Shown: positions 59,103-64,000 of the stretch, piece by piece
Layout of the letters: each line of letters starts with the position of its first letter
Position numbering within the stretch: position 1 is the stretch's first letter
Source: CAVVSD01 sp963837655
GTDB lineage: Bacteria > Actinomycetota > Thermoleophilia > Solirubrobacterales > Solirubrobacteraceae
NCBI GenBank assembly: GCA_963837655.1
Contig: CAWIOK010000005.1
Coordinates: 372,001 to 436,000, forward strand
Reading direction: 5' to 3'
DNA: 64,000 nucleotides
Notes under the pieces: generated by a model
The model's database searches: none
The model's input: the letters and a program-made list of their open reading frames with translations, nothing else
Told to the model about the DNA's origin: nothing
Translations under genes and position numbers: made by a program

Positions 59103-59136
59103 CTCGCCGGCGAGCCTTCAAGGTCACGGAAGAGAG

Positions 59137-59203
59137 TCAACCATCTGGTTGTGATGACTTAGCCCCGCATATCGACGGTTTCTCATCACAACCAGACGGT
59201 TGA
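59137..59203. repeat. 21-bp inverted repeat (one mismatch) with a 25-base loop
   Basis: Bases 59137-59157 pair with 59183-59203, with one mismatch at the seventh position. It lies in the 160-base gap between convergent ETF:QO and Zn-ADH genes. It could be a shared terminator, but the stem is AT-richer and the loop larger than the other terminators here. The layout (long stem, 25-base loop) is like that at 17790-17836, and the loops share TAG and CGC pieces. Confidence 0.85.
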
Positions 59204-59264
59204 ACCGAATCAGGTCGCCCGACACGCCCACGGGCACGTCGGAGCGCAGGCCCCGGCCCAACCC

Positions 59265-60383
59265 CTAGAACACCACCGCCTGCCGGACCGCCTCGCCGTT
59301 GCGGAGCCGGTCGAAGCCCTCGTTGATGTCGTCCAGCGCGATGCGGTGCGTGAGGAGCTGGTCGACCGGCAGTCGCCCGTCGCGCCATGCCTGCACGAAC
59401 CGCGGTACGTCGCGCGTGGGGACGCAGTTGCCCATGTAGGAGCCCTTCAGGGTCCGCTCCTCGAGCACGAGCGCGGTCGCCGGCACCTGGAGCGCGAGAT
59501 CGGGGTGCGGGAGGCCGACGGTGACGGTCAGCCCGCCGCGGCCGGTCGACGCGTAGGCCTGGGTGAGCCCGTCGATCTTCCCTGTCGCATCGATGACCTT
59601 CGGTGCGCCGCCACCCGTGAGCTCGCGCACCGCCTCGATCGCCTCGGGGCCGCCCGGGACCGGCGTGGCGCCCAGCGCGCGCGCCCGTTCGAGCTTGTCC
59701 GCGACGAGGTCGACGGCGATGACCTCCGCACCGGCCATCTGCGCGCCCATGACCGCCGCGAGCCCGACCCCGCCGAGGCCGAACACCGCGACGCGCTCGC
59801 CCGGCTGCACGTCGGCGGAGTAGACGGCCGCCCCGACGCCGGTGAGCACCGCACAGCCGAAGACGGCAGCGAGATCCCAGGGGAGATCGTGGTCGACCTT
59901 CACGGCCGAGCGGGCGTCGACCACCGCGTACTCGGCGAACGCCGACACGCCGGAGTGGTGGTGCAGCACGGTGCCGTCGGCGGTGCTGAACCGGCGCGCG
60001 CCCGACAGCAGCGTGCCGTTCACGCCCGCGAGCGCCGCCGGCCCGCAGCGGGACTCGTTGCCGGCGCGGCACTGCTCGCACTCGCCGCACGGCGGCACGA
60101 ACGCGAGCACGACGTGATCGCCCACGTCGAGGCCGCTGACCCCGTCACCCAGCTCGACTACCTCGCCGGCCGCCTCGTGACCCAGCGCGATCGGCAGCTC
60201 GCGCGTGCGCGATCCGTCGATCACCGACAGGTCCGAATGGCACAGCCCCGCGGCGCCCATCCGGATGAGCATCTCCCCCGGCCCGGGGGCCGCGAGCTCG
60301 AGCTCGGCGACATCCACCGGGCGACTCCCGGCGTACGGCGCCGATGCGCCCGCCTCCCACACGACCGCTCCTCTGACCCTCAT
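59265..60383 (-). CDS. Zinc-dependent MDR alcohol dehydrogenase (class III/mycothiol-like)
   Basis: A 372-residue medium-chain dehydrogenase. The catalytic zinc site has Cys48 (GLCHSD), His69-Glu70 (GHE) and a later Cys in VFGCAVLTGVGAA. The structural zinc has four cysteines (99, 102, 105, 113: CGECEQCRAGNESRC). NAD binding is by VFGLGGVGL near 208-216. The CAVLTG(V/I)GA motif is typical of class III and mycothiol-dependent formaldehyde dehydrogenases and of aryl-alcohol dehydrogenases. It is divergent from the VAO-type oxidase, so an aromatic alcohol substrate is plausible. Confidence 0.9.
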   Translation of the reverse strand: MRVRGAVVWEAGASAPYAGSRPVDVAELELAAPGPGEMLIRMGAAGLCHSDLSVIDGSRTRELPIALGHEAAGEVVELGDGVSGLDVGDHVVLAFVPPCGECEQCRAGNESRCGPAALAGVNGTLLSGARRFSTADGTVLHHHSGVSAFAEYAVVDARSAVKVDHDLPWDLAAVFGCAVLTGVGAAVYSADVQPGERVAVFGLGGVGLAAVMGAQMAGAEVIAVDLVADKLERARALGATPVPGGPEAIEAVRELTGGGAPKVIDATGKIDGLTQAYASTGRGGLTVTVGLPHPDLALQVPATALVLEERTLKGSYMGNCVPTRDVPRFVQAWRDGRLPVDQLLTHRIALDDINEGFDRLRNGEAVRQAVVF

Positions 60384-60415
60384 GGCGCGGCATCCTCGCA
60401 GGCCGGTCGCCGCGT

Positions 60416-60421
60416 TAGGGT
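60416..60421 (+). promoter_or_regulatory. Putative -10 (TAGGGT) for the VAO-type oxidase gene
   Basis: TAGGGT lies 7 bases before the ATG at 60429; no ribosome site. Confidence 0.5.
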
Positions 60422-60428
60422 CCCCACC

Positions 60429-61988
60429 ATGCTCGAGGAGACGCTCTCGCCCGCGCTGGCGGCGTTCGCCGCCGCGCTCGGCCCCGATGCCGTGCTGACG
60501 TCCGACGAGGACATCGCGGAGTTCCGCGACCCGTTCTGGCTCGCCGGGGACGACACGCATTCGGCATCGGCGATCGTCATGCCGACGACGACGGAGGAGG
60601 TCCAGGCCGTCGTCCGCATCGCCAACGAGCACGGGATCCCGCTGTGGGCGCACTCGACCGGGCGCAACAACGGCTACGGCGGCCCGGCCCCGAGGGTCGG
60701 GGGCAGCGTCATCGTCTCGCTGCGCAAGATGAACCAGGTCCTGGAGATCAACGGCGACCTCGCCTACGCGGTCGTCGAGCCGGGCGTCCGCTGGTTCGAC
60801 CTGTACGACGCGCTGCAGGCCGGCGGCCACGAGCTGATGGTCTCCATCCCCGACCTCGGGTGGGGGAGCGCCGTCGGCAACTCGCTCGACAACGGCGTCA
60901 CCTACCTGAACTACGGCAAGGACTTCCGGATGGTCTGCGGCATGGAGGTCGTCCTGGCCGACGGCTCCCTGCTGCGCACCGGGATGGGCGCGATGGAGGG
61001 CAACCCCGCCTGGCACACGTACAAGCGCGGCCTGGGACCGGTGCTGGACCCGCTGTTCATGCAGTCCAACTACGGGATCGTGACCCGCATGGGCGTGTGG
61101 CTGCAGCGTCAGCCCGAGTGCTACCTGCCCTGCGCGTTCCGCCTCTGGCACGACGAGGACATCGACCGGGGCATGGAGATCGTCCGCGAGCTGCTGCTGG
61201 AGGGGCTCATGGACGGCGTCCCGAACATCTTCAACACGCTCATCTCGGCGTCCGTGCTGGCCACGCGCTCGGACTACTCGACGGACCCCGAGCCGCTCAG
61301 CGACGCGATCATCGACACGATCGCGCGCGACCTGAGCGTGGGCCGGTGGTCCGGGCGCTTCGCGCTGTACGGCGACGAGGACATGGTCGACCTCAAGCTC
61401 GCCAAGATCCGCAAGGCGTTCTCGGTGATCCCGGACGCGGAGATCATCGCCCCGAGGAAGTTCCTGCGCGGCGAGTTCGACCAGATCGAGATCTCCAGCG
61501 ACAAGATCCAGTTCGGGATCCCGGACGTCGAGATCAACAACATCACCGGTTGGTACAACCAGGTCGAGGGCGGCCACATCGGCTTCTCGCCGGTCGTCCC
61601 GCTGAAGGCCGAGAACGTGCGCGAGGTGCGGACGCTGCTGCGCACCCACCTGGAGGAGCAGGCCGGGCTGGACTTCCTCGCCGGCTTCCTCACGATCAAC
61701 GAGCGCAGCGTGATCATGGTGACGATGGTCCTGTTCGACACCACCGATCCGGAGATGACGCGGCGCGCGTACGCCGCTGCGCAGGGGCTCGTCGAGGAAG
61801 CCGGGCGACGGGGGTACGGGGAGTACCGCGCGCACCTGTCGTTCATGGATCTCGCGCAGGAGCAGTACGCGTTCGGCGACCATGCGTACCGGCGCTTCTG
61901 CGAGACGATCAAGGACGCGGTCGACCCCAACGGCATCCTCTCCCCGGGCCGCCACGGCATCTGGCCCGCCGCGATGAGGGACAGGTAG
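60429..61988 (+). CDS. Vanillyl-alcohol oxidase/4-cresol dehydrogenase-type flavoprotein
   Basis: A 519-residue VAO-family enzyme oxidising para-substituted phenols. The FAD domain holds PLWAHSTGRNNGYGG (75-89 region) and GNSLDNGVTY, where VAO has its GNTLDRGVGY loop with the catalytic Asp. The cap domain ends with GYGEYRAHLSFMD, matching the Tyr-Arg pair (Tyr503-Arg504) of VAO that binds the phenolate. It could be an oxidase, hydroxylase or dehydrogenase; no cytochrome partner is adjacent. TAGGGT lies 7 bases before the ATG. Confidence 0.88.
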   Translation: MLEETLSPALAAFAAALGPDAVLTSDEDIAEFRDPFWLAGDDTHSASAIVMPTTTEEVQAVVRIANEHGIPLWAHSTGRNNGYGGPAPRVGGSVIVSLRKMNQVLEINGDLAYAVVEPGVRWFDLYDALQAGGHELMVSIPDLGWGSAVGNSLDNGVTYLNYGKDFRMVCGMEVVLADGSLLRTGMGAMEGNPAWHTYKRGLGPVLDPLFMQSNYGIVTRMGVWLQRQPECYLPCAFRLWHDEDIDRGMEIVRELLLEGLMDGVPNIFNTLISASVLATRSDYSTDPEPLSDAIIDTIARDLSVGRWSGRFALYGDEDMVDLKLAKIRKAFSVIPDAEIIAPRKFLRGEFDQIEISSDKIQFGIPDVEINNITGWYNQVEGGHIGFSPVVPLKAENVREVRTLLRTHLEEQAGLDFLAGFLTINERSVIMVTMVLFDTTDPEMTRRAYAAAQGLVEEAGRRGYGEYRAHLSFMDLAQEQYAFGDHAYRRFCETIKDAVDPNGILSPGRHGIWPAAMRDR

Positions 61989-62026
61989 CGAAACCCTGGA
62001 GGGCGGTGCGGTGTTCTCTGGGTGCG

Positions 62027-62773
62027 ATGCGCCGCGCCGCCCCCCTCACCGCCCTCCTGCTCGTGCTCGTCGTCCCGTCCGCCGCGCGGGCAGGCGACGC
62101 ACCGAAGCTCCGGGCGATCGTCTCGTCCTGCCAGTCCGGCGTGGACCCGGCATCGCGCAGCGCGGCGTTCACCGCGTCGATGCCGGCCAAGCAGGACACG
62201 AAGAAGATGGCCATCCGTTTCGACCTCCAGCAGCGGACCGTCGACGGCGGGATCTGGAAGAAGGTGGCCGCGCCGAGCTTCGGCCGCTGGGAGCGCTCGC
62301 GCCGCGGCGTGGCGGGCTTCGTCTACGCGAAGGACGTCCACGGGCTCACGGCACCGGGCGAGTACCGCGCGGTGGTGCGCTTCCGATGGTTCGCCGCCGA
62401 CGGCACCATCGACGAGACTCGCAAGACCACCCGCACCTGCCGTCAGCCCGACCAGCGCCCGGACCTCGTCGGCGGGCGCGTGCAGGTCGTGGCCGGCCCG
62501 GGCGGGACGGCCACCTATCGCCTGCCGGTTCGCAACACCGGCCGCACCGCGGCCGGGCCGTTCGCCGTCACGCTGCAGGTCGGTGGCGCGCGGGTGAGCG
62601 CCGCCACCGTCGGGGGACTCGCGCCGGGTGGCTCGACGATCGTGGAGCTGAGCGGACCGGCGTGCTCGACGGGGCAGTCGGTGCAGCTCACGATCGACGA
62701 CGGCGACGCCGTCGACGAGTCCTCCGAGGAGGTCGAGGTCGTGGGTCCCGTCTGTCCGTCGCGCCGTGGCTGA
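62027..62773 (+). CDS. Secreted CARDB-like protein
   Basis: A 248-residue exported protein. The signal peptide is PLTALLLVLVVPSAARA with cleavage near ARA-GD. The first half is a strand-rich domain with Cys39 and Cys143. The second half (about 148-245) is a CARDB/Ig-like domain (RPDLVGGRVQVVAGPGGTATY, VRNTGRTAAGPFAVTLQV and DDGDAVDESSEEV). CARDB domains mediate adhesion or fill space in surface proteins. No anchor is seen, so it is probably released or loosely bound. Confidence 0.75.
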   Translation: MRRAAPLTALLLVLVVPSAARAGDAPKLRAIVSSCQSGVDPASRSAAFTASMPAKQDTKKMAIRFDLQQRTVDGGIWKKVAAPSFGRWERSRRGVAGFVYAKDVHGLTAPGEYRAVVRFRWFAADGTIDETRKTTRTCRQPDQRPDLVGGRVQVVAGPGGTATYRLPVRNTGRTAAGPFAVTLQVGGARVSAATVGGLAPGGSTIVELSGPACSTGQSVQLTIDDGDAVDESSEEVEVVGPVCPSRRG

Positions 62774-62791
62774 GGGTCTGCACGACGCAGC

Positions 62792-62797
62792 TAGACT
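62792..62797 (+). promoter_or_regulatory. Putative -10 (TAGACT) for rpmE
   Basis: TAGACT lies 9 bases before the rpmE ATG, a leader at most two or three bases long. Confidence 0.5.
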
Positions 62798-62806
62798 GGA
62801 TGGACC

Positions 62807-63019
62807 ATGAAGACCGGCATCCATCCCGAGTACGTCGTCTCGCACGTGCGTTGTACGTGCGGCAACGAGTTCACGACACGCTCGACCGAACCCGAGATCC
62901 ACGTCGAGATCTGCTCGAACTGCCATCCGTTCTACACCGGCAAGCAGCGGATCGTCGATACGGGTGGCCGCGTCGAGCGCTTCAAGCGGCGCGCAGCGAA
63001 GCGCCAGCCCGGCGACTGA
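62807..63019 (+). CDS. rpmE: Ribosomal protein L31, zinc-binding (C+) type
   Basis: A 70-residue large-subunit protein. The zinc ligands of the C+ form are present: Cys16 and Cys18 in RCTCGN and Cys36 and Cys39 in ICSNCHPFYTGKQ. This is the zinc-rich housekeeping version; a zinc-free paralogue under Zur control is not in the window. Two hairpins follow, then the DUF1385 gene. Confidence 0.97.
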   Translation: MKTGIHPEYVVSHVRCTCGNEFTTRSTEPEIHVEICSNCHPFYTGKQRIVDTGGRVERFKRRAAKRQPGD

Positions 63020-63069
63020 GCCGAAGACTGCGTCTTCGGCCGGGGTTGTGTCGCAGGGCGACACAACCC
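63020..63069 (+). terminator. Tandem hairpins after rpmE
   Basis: An 8-bp stem CCGAAGAC/GTCTTCGG with a TGC loop (63020-63038) is followed by a 13-bp stem GGGGTTGTGTCGC with its complement around AGG (63041-63069). The second resembles the hairpin at 4472 in shape, with CGC-AGR-GCG at the tip. No T-run. Confidence 0.7.
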
Positions 63070-63086
63070 CAGCGCGGGTAACGACC

Positions 63087-64000
63087 CATGACAGACGGTC
63101 CATCCGTGGTCGCGCGGCGCGACGCACCCGTCGGGGGCCAGGCGGTTCTCGAAGGCGTGATGATGCGCGGCGTCTCCACGTGGGCCGTCGCCGTCCGCAA
63201 GCCCAGCCCTGAGCAGGTCGCCTCCGGCCGCAACCTCGAGCCGGGGGAGCCGGGGACCGGCGAGATCGAGGTCGAGAGCTTCCCGTTCGTCTCGGTCCTG
63301 CGTCGCCATCGCCTGCTGCGGCTGCCCATCGTTCGCGGCATCGTCGCGCTCGTCGAGTCGCTCAAGATGGGCTACAACGCGCTCGCGATCTCCGCGAACG
63401 CCCAGCTCGGGGAGGACGAGGAGGAGATCGCCGGCGGCGCCTGGTGGGGGACCGTCGCGCTGTCGATCGCGTTCGCGGTCGGCCTGTTCTTCCTGATCCC
63501 GGTCGGCATCACGAGCCTGTTCCGGGACGCGCTGCCCAACTCGATCGCCTTCGTCGTCGTCGAGAAGCTCATCCGGATCGCGATCTTCCTCGGCTACCTC
63601 TGGCTCATCTCGCGGATGCACGCGCTGCGCCGCGTCTTCGAGTACCACGGCGCCGAGCACAAGACGATCTCCTGCTACGAGGGCGGCCTCGAGCTGACGC
63701 CTGACAACGCGCAGCGCTTCTCGCGGCTGCACCCCCGCTGCGGAACGAGCTTCCTGCTCATCGTGATGATCGTCGCCATCGTCGTGTTCGCGCCGCTCGG
63801 CACCCCGGCGTGGTACTGGCTGTTCCTCTCGCGCATCCTCGGCATCCCGCTGGTCGCCGGGATCGCGTTCGAGATCATCAAGCTCTTCGGGCGCAACCGC
63901 GACCATCGCTGGGCGCAGATACTCATGTGGCCGGGGATGCAGCTGCAGCGCCTGACCACGCGCGAGCCGGACGCGACGCAGCTCGCCGTCGCGATCGCGG
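63087..64000 (+). CDS. DUF1385 membrane protein, C-terminus off the window
   Basis: About 304 residues are visible. DUF1385 proteins (YqhQ-like) have an N-terminal GGQAVLEGVMMRG (near 16-28), followed by a loop and membrane helices: about 115-137, 150-170, 225-245 and 250-270 here. Between helices lies RRVFEYHGAEHKTISCYEGG, with the histidines and cysteine that suggest metal binding, and RLHPRCGTSFL. The biochemical role is unknown. The position just downstream of rpmE is common in related genomes, as far as I recall. Confidence 0.85.

Overview
The window comes from a high-GC actinobacterium. The gene set (OpcA, an Rpf-like muralytic protein with a c-di-AMP riboswitch leader, BagAB-like ArsA pair, SigA-type sigma factor, L31 followed by a DUF1385 membrane protein, an FtsZ with a long N-terminal extension directly behind a ParA) fits class Thermoleophilia (Solirubrobacterales-like). 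That placement is inferred from gene content and architecture, not from a database search. I see no rRNA, tRNA, CRISPR array, integrase or insertion sequence, so this looks like ordinary chromosome with a few oddities.

Layout. 1-7.7 kb: a minus-strand carbon block of a GH15 glucoamylase/trehalase-like enzyme (runs off the left edge), opcA, zwf, ROK glucokinase and a RibD-type reductase, then ald. 7.8-13.7 kb: glpX, a four-copy 64-bp tandem repeat, a membrane protein and SDR pair facing a MerR-DICT regulator, an RlpA-like protein and a MOSC protein. 13.9-24.1 kb: the main sigma factor, a DoxX-like protein, PilT, HxlR and Fur-type regulators, HIT protein, Tat-exported amidase, a CDF exporter, and two ArsA/Get3-like ATPases. 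24.4-29.9 kb: an LPFTG-anchored repeat protein, parA, ftsZ (carrying a one-base frameshift in this sequence), gamma-glutamyltransferase and a lipoprotein. 30-36.6 kb: a LON-domain protein and a tightly coupled minus-strand operon of hydroxyacid-oxoacid transhydrogenase, methyltransferase, D-2-hydroxyacid dehydrogenase/Fe-S protein and a siderophore-interacting flavoprotein. 36.6-43.3 kb: methyltransferase, riboswitch-controlled Rpf-like protein, acetyltransferase, MeaB GTPase, flavin monooxygenase, a broken MetE-like gene and an HSL esterase. 43.3-50.5 kb (minus): a large LuxR ATPase regulator, a GT-C-like membrane protein, a CDF with three C-terminal domains, and leucyl aminopeptidase. 50.6-64 kb: HAD phosphatase plus acyl-CoA dehydrogenase, a secreted propeller-like protein, mreB divergent from the B12 subunit of methylmalonyl-CoA mutase, etfB-etfA-ETF:QO, a long inverted repeat, Zn-ADH divergent from a VAO-type oxidase, a CARDB protein, rpmE and DUF1385.

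How it works together. Three metabolic themes recur: sugar oxidation (zwf, opcA, glk, glpX, GH15), acyl-CoA oxidation feeding electrons through ETF to the quinone pool (acyl-CoA dehydrogenase, EtfAB, ETF:QO, mutase subunit plus MeaB), and 2-hydroxyacid redox cycling (transhydrogenase plus flavin/Fe-S dehydrogenase). Cell-shape and division genes (mreB, parA, ftsZ, Rpf, RlpA, amidase) are spread among them.

The most general signal I found is regulatory. About twenty genes carry a -10-like hexamer of form TAnnnT only 6-10 bases before the start codon, with no Shine-Dalgarno sequence. This implies many leaderless transcripts. Two genes look broken in this sequence (ftsZ and a MetE-like gene), which could be real mutations or assembly errors.
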